DNA of 64,000 nucleotides. Source: Sanderia malayensis (Eukaryota; Cnidaria; Scyphozoa; Semaeostomeae; Pelagiidae). Below the pieces are notes generated by a model. It did not search any database. It saw only the letters and a list, made by a program, of their open reading frames with translations, and was not told the DNA's origin. Made by a program: the position numbers and the translations under genes. Shown here piece after piece: positions 54,082 through 64,000 of this stretch. Position 1 is the first letter of the stretch; each line of letters begins with the position of its first letter. The stretch is from assembly GCA_013076295.1 (NCBI GenBank), contig RQOL01000906.1:1364001-1428000 (forward strand). Reading direction: 5' to 3'.

Positions 54082-57000
54082 GCATTAATTTGGAAAGTTC
54101 GTGTGCTCGTAGTGACCATATATAAATTTGAAATTTGTATTGCAATTTTTCAATAACTTTGTGTTACTACAATAGGTGACAAAGTCCTGGGACACTTAAG
54201 ATTTTCGCAAATTTTGCATGTATCCGAGTTGGTTGAATAAAGCCCATAAAAAACCTTACGGGTTCCAATCCTCCCGTTATCGCCAGGATGTATCTCGCAA
54301 TCCGCTTAAATTCGATGAGAAAATATAAGGCGATGCTGGCTAAGGGTATGGCACAGAGAATTCCCCATTGGTGAAAGGCGTGGCGCCTAAAGATTCCCCT
54401 TGTCCACACACTTTTTCAGGGCTGGTGCCGCTATTGAATAAAGTGCACAAAAAGAAAGGTTATGGATTGTTAGCCTATTAAAGCTCTATTTTACAAGCTA
54501 ATTTGCTATTTTGGCCCTCAGAAAAAGTAAAGGGCCTGTTACGACGCCGCAACGAAATTTGCGTGCATTTAAAATAGAAGTAATCAAAGCTGGTTAAGAA
54601 TGGTATCTTTTCGGGCACTTCAATCCAATTTATCATTGACTTCTTTTACTTGCAGCATACGTCAATCTCGAACATTATCAAAACGATTCAAAGAGATTTG
54701 CCCGCCAAAAAGAATACCGCCTTAGAAAAAAAACCCAACTAATTACGCGAGAAGAAACAGATCTTGTTATTTTCCTGTGGAGTATGGAGTTAGCTGATCA
54801 AACAAATAGGAAACAATATTTTCTTAAAAAAGGATGCGAATTTGATTAGACTGGTGATGCAAAGCATTGCGAATGGAGAACTTCCGATCATTTGAATATG
54901 CGTCTTAAAGTATACAAATGTTGCGTCCCTTTTGCATGCCGGTTGGAAATGAGCCCAAATTACATTTAGTCGTTTTAAATATGTTTCGATTCATTAACGG
55001 GTTTATTTAGTAACGGCATTGTTTGATCTGGACTTACTGGTTTCCCATGATGCCGTGTGCGAGCATGGCACACGCGATAGAAGATGTTGCAAAGTAAGGT
55101 ACGCTGCGAAGGAGCAATGTTACACCTGGGAAAACATCGAGAGTTTCATTCATCACATCTGCGCATGCTTTAAAAAGAATCGCCGCTGTTCGCTTGTGAA
55201 AACTTTGCTGACAACAATAATACTGTGAATCCTGAATAGCTGGTCTTTATTTGATATAAAGGAAGCTTTATTAATTAAAAAAATTCTCCGGTAAAGTGGC
55301 TGCTATTTGGCTACTATTTGCATTACATTCACCATACAGCTTCTTCAATGTCTTGATGGGCTGAATATCCTGGCAAATGATTATCAGGATAAAACATTAT
55401 TCCGATGTGGGGGCTTCTTCGAGGATTCACGGAGTTTAGATAAGAAACAGAAATAAACTTTTATCAAAACTCTTGCTTTGAATTTATTTAGCTGCAAATA
55501 TAATAATTAATCTCGTCTCTCCTCTCTTATAAATATTATCAATAAATTGGCATCAGCGATTTTCATTGAGCGGAGACAATTTGTATCTTGTCCTGGCGCC
55601 AATGTTAATGCATAGGTGTGATAACTAAAAATGAGGCACCTGCACATGATGTGTTAACTGTTCATTGGTTATGAGACGATTATTTGGCTAACGACAATCG
55701 TACCTACACGTTCACTTAACTGAAAGCGTCGTTATTGTATACAAAGCAAAAGGCATCCTCGCCGTCACAGTTTACTGTCTGGGTCTGACAGGCAGCAAAT
55801 CCATTGAAGTAAATTTTTAAGCCAGTTTCCAACAAGAATAAAACCATTCAATCGACCACTTTAGGTTAACATAATATTTCCTTGGGAAAATCCTTAAGCT
55901 GAGATCCCTAAAAGATCCCATGGTTTAGGGATCAATCCATGAAAAATCCTACGGTTTCAGAAGAAATCCCCGAGTCTTGAATTCATGGTAATGCATTGGA
56001 TGCCTTGATGTTTCGAGTGCTCCCTCTTGAAGTCTGATAGAATAGGTTAAAAATATTCACTGACTGAGAAAATTGGCCTGTAAATAGCTATGATAATTGT
56101 GCATTATTGTATCACACACATTTAAGTAAAGTTCATTGAACGTAGACCGTGTCTATTGTGCCCTACATCCTTGTGTGATCAATACTGCATCCATCCTCGC
56201 GTATATTACGCACTACACAATACAAGCATAATTGCATGTATTATACGAGATAATGGATGAAATTAGAAAGACATTATAGCGATAGCAAGCAATCTTTTCT
56301 TCTCTAGCGAGCAGAGACCTCCGTAAACAACACAAATTTCATGTTTTGTACATAACAATAATGCGAAATTCGCTTAAAGAATTGAATAAGAAAGTGGCCT
56401 GGACGTGGATGCGTTGAATGGCATACATGGCTATTGAACGGAGTCGACGCATGCAGGTGGTGCAATAAAACATGCTTTGAATAATTGATGACGAGTGAAT
56501 AAGGGGAAACCTTTGAAACTTTGCTACCTTAATGGTTTCAAAACGTTCTTTGAAACTGCTGGATTTGCGAAACAATAAGGCTACAGGCTGTTGGTTCCTA
56601 TTGTAATGCTCGTGTGTTCACATACAAGGCAGTACCTTTGTTTGGACATTCTACGCACACTTGATATGATTTACTTGCATTGAAAACGCTGCCTGATTTC
56701 AAGAAAGATTAGTACAGTGATCTAGCTCAAATGAACAAACAAAACAACAGGTCGCATCTCTCGCATAAAAGAGAATGTTTCCTTTTATTTAACATAATAA
56801 TACATTGAAATCTGACGATTCAGTCTTCTCAAGGTGAAGGTTCATAGGCCATAGCACAACCGGTTAGTAAGTTTGCAACTCACCAACAACTCGAAGCAAA
56901 GTGGCACGGTGATCAGGTGAGTACGGCGTTATCATACTACTCGGGTCATGTTTCAGTCTTGTATTCAAGTACAGGTTGTTGGCGACATGTTACGGTTTAC

Positions 57001-58121
57001 AGCGATCGCGTCTCGACAACTTCATTCAACTTGTTTCGGGGCAATCAAGCGGCAAGCTTTTCATTGGTAGTTAGTTACCTATCGGGCTTTGCTAAATTCC
57101 CACTTCGTCGTGTGGGCTTTCACGAAGCTGAGAACTTTCACAGCTTTTGTCACAAAACTCGACGAACGACAACAAAAGGAAACATCATCATTATCGATTT
57201 GAAAAGAAATATACTTATAAAAACAAAGTATAAAGATCATTTGTTGTGTGTGTTGCGATTATGACCATGTAAACGGAATCTCAGAGGCCAACAGAGTGGA
57301 AAACAAATAACCAAAACGCAACAAAAATAGAAATTTCGTCACTCAAAACTGGGCTAACAAACACATTTAATAAAACTTCTTTTCCGATATAGGCGTGCGA
57401 CAGTATATAATTATAAATTTCGATCAAGCAAGAGCAAGTGGCCGAGATAACAACGTTCAGAATTATTGCCTTTGGTGAAATCGGACGAAACAAGTTTCGA
57501 AACAAACTGACAACAAGCCTACAACATCCAGCTCCACTTTATTAAGGTGAGTCAATATAATTTCTTTTTTTACAACATCAGAATTCCTTTTCGTTTTGTT
57601 AGAGAATAAGAAATCGTATATAGGTGTATTCAAAAAGTTTGTATCAAACGCGATAAAAATATATTGAATGCTGCATGGCATTCATTGTGCTTTCGTGGAC
57701 GAAGGCATTGGTTGGTAAGCTATATCTGTATTGCTATATGCAGGCATTGTTTGTTGAGCCTATTTGACAAGGACAAACGTCATTCTATACAGAAATGATA
57801 TATATTTGGCTGCGTTTCGTATTGGTTCATAACCGATCCGCTCCTTCTAATATCGAAACAATTTCCTGTCCCTTTCTTTCTGTTGATTTCTCAAGATCAC
57901 CTACACGTATTGCCGTTCTATTTGTGTGTGAAAGGAAAGACAACAAGAGAGTAATGGCTTCCCCATTACTTTCAAACTTAGTCGATCTTTGAAAATAGAA
58001 TTTGTAACGATTAATAAAACAACAAACAATAACTTCAAAATATGATAATCAAAATACACAACTGTCATAATAATAATAATAGCTATGGAAGTGTCGCAAT
58101 ATTCGTATTTAGTTTGCGCAT
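54082..58121. other. Gene-poor region, no gene recognised
   Basis: Frames are short on both strands. Around 54170-54800 the sequence (GACAAAGTCCTGGGACAC... and AACATTATCAAAACGATTCA) vaguely recalls a decayed Tc1-type element, which I cannot support. A short GGGGGCTTCTTCGAGGATT fragment near 55410 belongs to the dispersed repeat family. No RNA gene or strong promoter was identified. Confidence 0.4.
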
Positions 58122-58130
58122 GTATTATAC
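58122..58130. repeat. 9-bp target duplication, left of snap-back element 1
   Basis: GTATTATAC, repeated exactly at 59634-59642 on the other side of the element. Confidence 0.92.
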
Positions 58131-59633
58131 GGCATAGTCTATTAACCGGACCTTGAGACTATGGACCCCGGACCCCGGACCATACCATGTGACCGGACCA
58201 TGTGACCGGACCATAGGACCAGACCATAAGACCAGACCATAGTTTCGGACCAGAGGGAATCCCCACATTTATGAAGTAATTTAAATTAATTGTTACGGCT
58301 TCGGTTATGTCTTCGGTGATATTTCCGGGCATCACGATATTTACATTCGTGACTTCTTGATAAATTGTCAACTTGGTTCCTGTCTACTAAGGCTCTACTC
58401 TTTCTCTGTTCACCAATATTTCTCTCATGAGATTCGAACAAGCAAATAGTACGCACACATACAATACACAAAATGACACAATCATATTTATTCCTTCATT
58501 TCTGTCACGAAACCAAGAGCTTCTTTAAAGCATACAATAACGACTGTCGACAAACGACAAACAACGACAAACAACGACAACAGTATCTCCAACACTGCAC
58601 AAACGGCGGCCCAAAGACTACGACTACCAAAATCCAAAAGACTACGTCAAGGCAACAAGATCTTTCTCAAGCATCCTCATCCCCAACGTTAGGTTTCTTC
58701 CCCTCGATCACAACGAGTTACTTGTAGAAATATATTTTTGAAACTCGATTTTGCTACCAAAGGTTTCTTGAGTCTTTATGAAATTTTTGTATACGGAAAC
58801 GTGCTAGATTTTAAGTAGTTTTTGTAATGTAACGTGTATCAGCAGGACACATATCCAGAGATATACTTATTTATTATTTATTTCAACAACAATAAACATA
58901 ATAATAAACATAATAATAATAAACATAATAATTTCAACAACAATAAACGTTTCGTGTGGCAGAATCAAATTTAACAAAACTTTTAGCATTTAACAAATTT
59001 AACACTCAAGAAACCTTTGGTAGCAAAATCGAGTTTCAAAAATATATTTCTACAAGTAACTCGTTGTGATCGAGGGGAAGAAACCTAATGTTGGGGATGA
59101 GGATGCTTGAGAAAGATCTTGTTGCCGTAGTCTTTTGGTTTTAGTGTTGTTGGGCCGCCGTTTGTGCAGTGTTGGAGATACTGTTGTCGTTGTTTGTCGT
59201 TGTTTGTCGTTTGTCGACAGTCGTTATTGTATGCTTTAAAGAAGCTCTTGGTTTCGTGACAGAAATGAAGGAATAAATATGATTGTGTCATTTTGTATAT
59301 TGTATGTGTGCGTACTATTTGCTGGTTCGAATCTCATGATGAGAGAAACATTGGTGAACAGAGAAAGAGTAGAGCCTTAGACAGGAACCAAGTTGACAAT
59401 TTATCAAGAAGTCACGAATGTAAATATCGTGATGCCCGGAAATATCACCGAAGACATCACCGAAGCCGTAACAATTAATTTAAATTACTTCATAAATGTG
59501 GGGATTCCCTCTGGTCCGAAACTATGGTCTGGTCTTATGGTCTGGTCCTATGGTCCGGTCCTACGGTCCGGTCACATGGTATGGTCCGGGGTCCGGGGTC
59601 CATAGTCTCAAGGTCCGGTTAATAGACTATGCC
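58131..59633 (+). mobile_element. Snap-back (foldback) element, copy 1
   Basis: 1,503 bp. The arms, 58131-58772 and about 59003-59633, are nearly perfect reverse complements, joined by a ~230-base AT-rich loop. Termini are GGCATAGTCTATTAACCGGA; just inside is an array of ~10-bp CCGGACCATA-like units. Flanked by a 9-bp direct repeat, as for Mutator- and FB-type elements. It has no transposase; the short frames in the arms mirror each other and are not genes. Confidence 0.95.
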
Positions 59634-59642
59634 GTATTATAC
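59634..59642. repeat. 9-bp target duplication, right of snap-back element 1
   Basis: GTATTATAC. Confidence 0.92.
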
Positions 59643-59989
59643 ACTACCCATTCAAACTATGGCATTATAATCTGATTAAGGGCCATTGTTTTGGCGACTA
59701 TTTTGAGATGAAAAATGATCAACTATTGTAAAACAGATATAGTGATTAGTGAGAGTGAATGAATCAGGTATAAAGTGTTGTGATCAAGTCGATTCCTCCC
59801 TTATCAATATTGGCGTGTGCATTGTTAGCAGCAGTGTATTTATTCAGGGTCAATTCAATCCCAACAAACAGCATTGTCCATGTATTACGTGCCGTAATTC
59901 ACGCTTGCTGTGGTAATTAACCAAGTTCTCTCCCATCCGATAGAAGATGCTACCGCTGCAATAATGGTTACAGTCTCAGACAATTACAA
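59643..59989. other. Single-copy DNA between the two snap-back elements
   Basis: About 350 bases with no coding frame or repeat recognised. Confidence 0.5.
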
Positions 59990-59998
59990 CACGATTAT
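59990..59998. repeat. 9-bp target duplication, left of snap-back element 2
   Basis: CACGATTAT, repeated exactly at 61502-61510. Confidence 0.92.
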
Positions 59999-61501
59999 GG
60001 CATAGTCTATTAACCGGACCTTGAGACTATGGACCCCGGACCCCGGACCATACCATGTGACCGGACCGTAGGACCGGACCATAGGACCAGACCATAAGAC
60101 CAGACCATAGTTTCGGACCAGAGGGAATCCCCACATTTATGAAGTAATTTAAATTAATTGTTACGGCTTCGGTGATGTCTTCGGTGATATTTCCGGGCAT
60201 CACGATATTTACATTCGTGACTTCTTGATAAATTGTCAACTTGGTTCCTGTCTAAGGCTCTACTCTTTCTCTGTTCACCAATGTTTCTCTCATCATGAGA
60301 TTCGAACCAGCAAATAGTACGCACACATACAATATACAAAATGACACAATCATATTTATTCCTTCATTTCTGTCACGAAACCAAGAGCTTCTTTAAAGCA
60401 TACAATAACGACTGTCGACAAACGACAAACAACGACAAACAACGACAACAGTATCTCCAACACTGCACAAACGGCGGCCCAACAACACTAAAACCAAAAG
60501 ACTACGGCAACAAGATCTTTCTCAAGCATCCTCATCCCCAACATTAGGTTTCTTCCCCTCGATCACAACGAGTTACTTGTAGAAATATATTTTTGAAACT
60601 CGATTTTGCTACCAAAGGTTTCTTGAGTGTTAAATTTGTTAAATGCTAAAAGTTTTGTTAAATTTGATTCTGCCACACGAAACGTTTATTGTTGTTGAAA
60701 TTATTATGTTTATTATTATTATGTTTATTATTATGTTTATTGTTGTTGAAATAAATAATAAATAAGTATATCTCTGGATATGTGTCCTGCTGATACACGT
60801 TACATTACAAAAACTACTTAAAATCTAGCACGTTTCCGTATACAAAAATTTCATAAAGACTCAAGAAACCTTTGGTAGCAAAATCGAGTTTCAAAAATAT
60901 ATTTCTACAAGTAACTCGTTGTGATCGAGGGGAAGAAACCTAACGTTGGGGATGAGGATGCTTGAGAAAGATCTTGTTGCCTTGACGTAGTCTTTTGGAT
61001 TTTGGTAGTCGTAGTCTTTGGGCCGCCGTTTGTGCAGTGTTGGAGATACTGTTGTCGTTGTTTGTCGTTGTTTGTCGTTTGTCGACAGTCGTTATTGTAT
61101 GCTTTAAAGAAGCTCTTGGTTTCGTGACAGAAATGAAGGAATAAATATGATTGTGTCATTTTGTGTATTGTATGTGTGCGTACTATTTGCTTGTTCGAAT
61201 CTCATGAGAGAAATATTGGTGAACAGAGAAAGAGTAGAGCCTTAGTAGACAGGAACCAAGTTGACAATTTATCAAGAAGTCACGAATGTAAATATCGTGA
61301 TGCCCGGAAATATCACCGAAGACATAACCGAAGCCGTAACAATTAATTTAAATTACTTCATAAATGTGGGGATTCCCTCTGGTCCGAAACTATGGTCTGG
61401 TCTTATGGTCTGGTCCTATGGTCCGGTCACATGGTCCGGTCACATGGTATGGTCCGGGGTCCGGGGTCCATAGTCTCAAGGTCCGGTTAATAGACTATGC
61501 C
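59999..61501 (-). mobile_element. Snap-back (foldback) element, copy 2, inverted relative to copy 1
   Basis: Also exactly 1,503 bp. Arm-specific variants (for example CTACTAAGG versus CTAAGG, and the CCGTAGG versus CATGTGA unit in the GGACC array) show that its left arm equals copy 1's right arm read in reverse and the other way round. It is the same element inserted in the opposite orientation with almost no divergence, and it has its own distinct 9-bp target duplication. Confidence 0.95.
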
Positions 61502-61510
61502 CACGATTAT
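61502..61510. repeat. 9-bp target duplication, right of snap-back element 2
   Basis: CACGATTAT. Confidence 0.92.
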
Positions 61511-63500
61511 GGCAAGAATCAAATTAACCCTTCGTCGCTAGAATTGCTCAGACACGCATTGCTTACTCAATTCGTGTCCTGTGCCAAGAGACCTGTTGCG
61601 TAGGTACTTTCGCTGCAATTCAATGTTTCACGATATCTACAAAAGCTCCGTAAACAAAAACAGTATCGATAATATAATTGTTTCCCTTTACTCCTCCTGC
61701 CACAAGGTCACTGTTTGCCATGTTCGTGACGCATGAAGCTGACATCAATTCATATCATGTTTTTGTTTTCGACACATTCATTTCTTTACGTCTGCATTCC
61801 TTATATGTGGAACATTTTCCTTCTTTGAACACGTTTTTCTTATAAAAACATCGTTTATAAGAATTGTTTATAAGAATATAGAGGCTCAAATTCTCTAAGT
61901 ATTAAGAATAAAATGTAAGAATAAAGCCAGATCAAGCGTAATCAAAACTATTTTTTGTTCATCCGAGCTTTCTCGCAAAGCAAAGCAAGGGTCGGTTAAG
62001 GATAACTTGAGAGTAATTTCAGGCTCAAAATCGAAAATGTTTAAGGACATCAAACTCGGGGGAAAAATCAGTTTTCTTATAATGGTGTCACGCTGCCTCG
62101 TTCTCAGACAGAGACTGGGTGATGTAACAGAAGTTGTCTCAAAAAAGCTTGGTTTGGTCTGAGCTCTATCCCTCTAGGATCTAGCGTAATATATAGTTGG
62201 GTCCATGCATAACGCTCGTGCATAGCGTTCGTGCAACACACAACAAGTCATACCTATGAAATTCTTATCCGTTGCGTTGAACAAACTCTGAACTCAAAAT
62301 AGCAACTGCAAACTGCTACACCTGCTCAAATGTAACTGCAGATAAACAATCAAGTTTATGTTTTCATATTCCTCTTCGTCCATTCTGTCACAAAATATCC
62401 AATCAAATAACATGTTTTGTTATTGTTTATCTTTTTTCCACCAATCGACATTATTACGCAGCGGAAACAATACACCCACAAGTTGCTTTTTCTCTAATGT
62501 ATATCAAAGTAAATTTTTAACTTGCTTGATTCAGAATCAGTTGTAAGCATTCATCTATCACGCACGGTGTATCACGCTCGCATGAAGGAGTTTCTTTAGT
62601 TCACATCTGAGAAAGGTAGGTGCAGTGTCTATACATTTGCCACCACGTTAAGCTACGTGTAGATGCTTAACGCGGTCGTGTACTAAGTAGAAACAGTTGC
62701 ATGAAAATCAGTATACGGTTTCTGAATGAAACAATGAAGAGGTAGTAACGTGAATTTCGTGACAAACTTGTTTTCATGTTTACACCTTATTGTTTCGAAG
62801 TAGATTCAGCCCACGACTGTACCCAAGTGAGTTTAGTTACTCTGTGAGTCAAGTTTTTGACTTTCTATACCTTTTCGCATATAGATTCCGTGATAAGGGA
62901 TAAATATTCCAGAAGCGTGTGACAGCTTTAAATTATGATACTTGCAGCAATTTTTCTTAAGCCATCCTTACTAAGGACACACTTAACGTGCTTAACTCGA
63001 CAGGGCTGAAGTCCTGACCACGAATTACGAAAAAGAAAAATCAAAACTTTTTGGCAGAGAAGCGGATGCATTACAATTTGTTTTGTTCATTGCACAACCT
63101 TCTGTTGTCTTGAAAAACATATCACATACAGATAATTAAACTGGACGCATACAACCTACAATAATATTGCAACAATAAGTACATTAGGCAGCACATCTTT
63201 GTATTTGAGCCCATAATTGGATGAACCGTTTAAGCGATCTGCATTTATTCTCAACAAGAATAATGTTGCAGTTTTTCAAATCATTTTTTTTCATACCTGA
63301 ATGATCATAACGCAATGCTTTCGTTTTGAACAAAAGATCATGCTCTTAGGCAATGGTCAGCCAAGCCACTTGCAATCTTGACGTGTACATGTAACTGGTT
63401 CGCCACCAACCTACAGCAATGCCTCGAATAAATACCCTAGGCGTCAATAAATATTTTGTTTTTATAGATAGGCGTCTATTTGAAGCGTCAAATAGAAGAG
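61511..63500. other. Gene-poor region, no gene recognised
   Basis: AT-rich, short frames only. The stretch at 63420-63525 contains AATAAATACCCTAGGCGTC and GAGGGCGCTTATTCGAAGC, a fragment of the dispersed GCGCC repeat. Nothing else identified. Confidence 0.4.
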
Positions 63501-63539
63501 GGCGCTTATTCGAAGCATTGCCGTATTCTAGTTTGCACT

Positions 63540-63981
63540 GCACGCTGATATGATATGCCTTCGTTCATTTTGTATTCATCCGCTCTCATGACGCTAACAT
63601 TATGTTGTAAAATATTACAATCTATATAGTATACAGTATTTCGTGGTGTATCAATGGTGAAGCTCTGCATAAGAGACATAAGTGTATGATTGTCCGCCCC
63701 CCTTGTATGCCGAGCGGTCCACATTATCGATGTTTGGTTCTGAAGAGAAGAAAGAGCCGTTGGGTCAATAAGGGTGGGAAAGAAACGTTGGGTCAATAAG
63801 GATGTGCTACGGTGTGAACAGATTCCACTTTCTTCAGATTGCAAGCCCCATACATACATCGTTCTCCTCTAATTAGAGCATCGTGATTAGCTGAACTGGT
63901 ATCTATTTTGAATATTTGTTGTCTTGAAGCAAGCATACAACCACCAGAAAACAACACCTCTTGTATTGAAACCGGTACCAC
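63540..63981 (-). CDS. Possible partial gene with LDL-receptor class B (YWTD)-like sequence
   Basis: Two minus-strand open stretches near the right edge: one (63981-63793) with GGCMLASRQQIFKIDTSS, the other (about 63868-63540) with SFTIDTPRNTVYYIDCN followed by NVSVMRADEY. Both loosely resemble blades of a YWTD beta-propeller. They are in different frames, and an AG acceptor (TAATTAG|AGG) lies between them, so they could be alternative or adjacent exon readings. The gene, if real, extends beyond the window. Weak evidence; could be chance. Confidence 0.2.
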
Positions 63982-64000
63982 ACACTCGCACTCTCAGTGT

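Noticed and set aside
54160..54800. Tc1/mariner transposase relic.
   Set aside because: A few words recall Tc1 sequence, but frames are broken and no termini or TA duplication could be set.
59320..59335. GGTTCGAATCTC in the snap-back arm as a tRNA/SINE B-box.
   Set aside because: No matching A-box at the right distance; likely coincidence.
58473..61346. Mirrored short open frames of 61-84 codons in the snap-back elements, present on both arms.
   Set aside because: They are by-products of the inverted arms, differ by small indels between arms, and have no domain or splice support.
58131..61501. Large palindrome might be an assembly artefact (mirror-folded read).
   Set aside because: The two copies have different, exact 9-bp flanking duplications and unique DNA between them, which an artefact would not produce.

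Overview
The window is nuclear DNA from an animal. Genes are split by many short GT-AG introns, intergenic DNA is AT-rich, polyadenylation signals follow several stop codons, and the gene families are metazoan: NXPE, HHIP-like, rhodopsin-type GPCR and mitochondrial ribosomal protein mL49. A ShKT domain on the HHIP-like protein, an NXPE tandem pair and the dense MITE load would suit an early-branching animal such as a cnidarian or sponge. That placement is inference, and I cannot name the species.

Left part (1-17.4 kb): the 3' end of a Ser-rich gene; a two-exon Aa_trans amino-acid transporter; a 22-exon gene whose product joins ankyrin repeats to a glycoside-hydrolase-family-20-like domain that lacks the usual Asp-Glu pair; a divergent pair of unrecognised genes sharing a short promoter with an E2F-like palindrome; and a single-exon basic protein.

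Middle (18-33 kb, mostly minus strand): two NXPE-family genes in tandem, then a seven-exon HHIP-like gene with a C-terminal ShKT domain. An intronless class A GPCR lies on the opposite strand inside its third intron. From 33 to 40 kb there is no clear gene, but there are a diverged long inverted repeat, a TA-flanked MITE, and a minisatellite containing TTAGGG motifs split by a hAT-type element with an 8-bp target duplication.

Right-centre (39.98-53.8 kb): the small MRPL49 gene has a 12.8-kb DNA transposon in its first intron. The transposon has inverted repeats of 1.4-1.75 kb, built partly of ~178-bp tandem units, and an 8- or 9-bp target duplication. It carries one large minus-strand gene (about 1,990 codons) that joins a DDE-type transposase, a PHD finger, a USP deubiquitinase, a Ulp1/SENP-like protease and a possible macro-like tail. 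I regard this as the most remarkable object in the window.

Right end (54-64 kb): gene-poor. Two copies of one 1,503-bp snap-back element sit 365 bp apart in opposite orientation, each with its own 9-bp target duplication, so they are two independent and probably recent insertions. A weak partial gene, perhaps with a YWTD propeller, may enter from the right edge.

All exon boundaries were read by eye from splice signals, reading-frame phase and family resemblance; no search was run.
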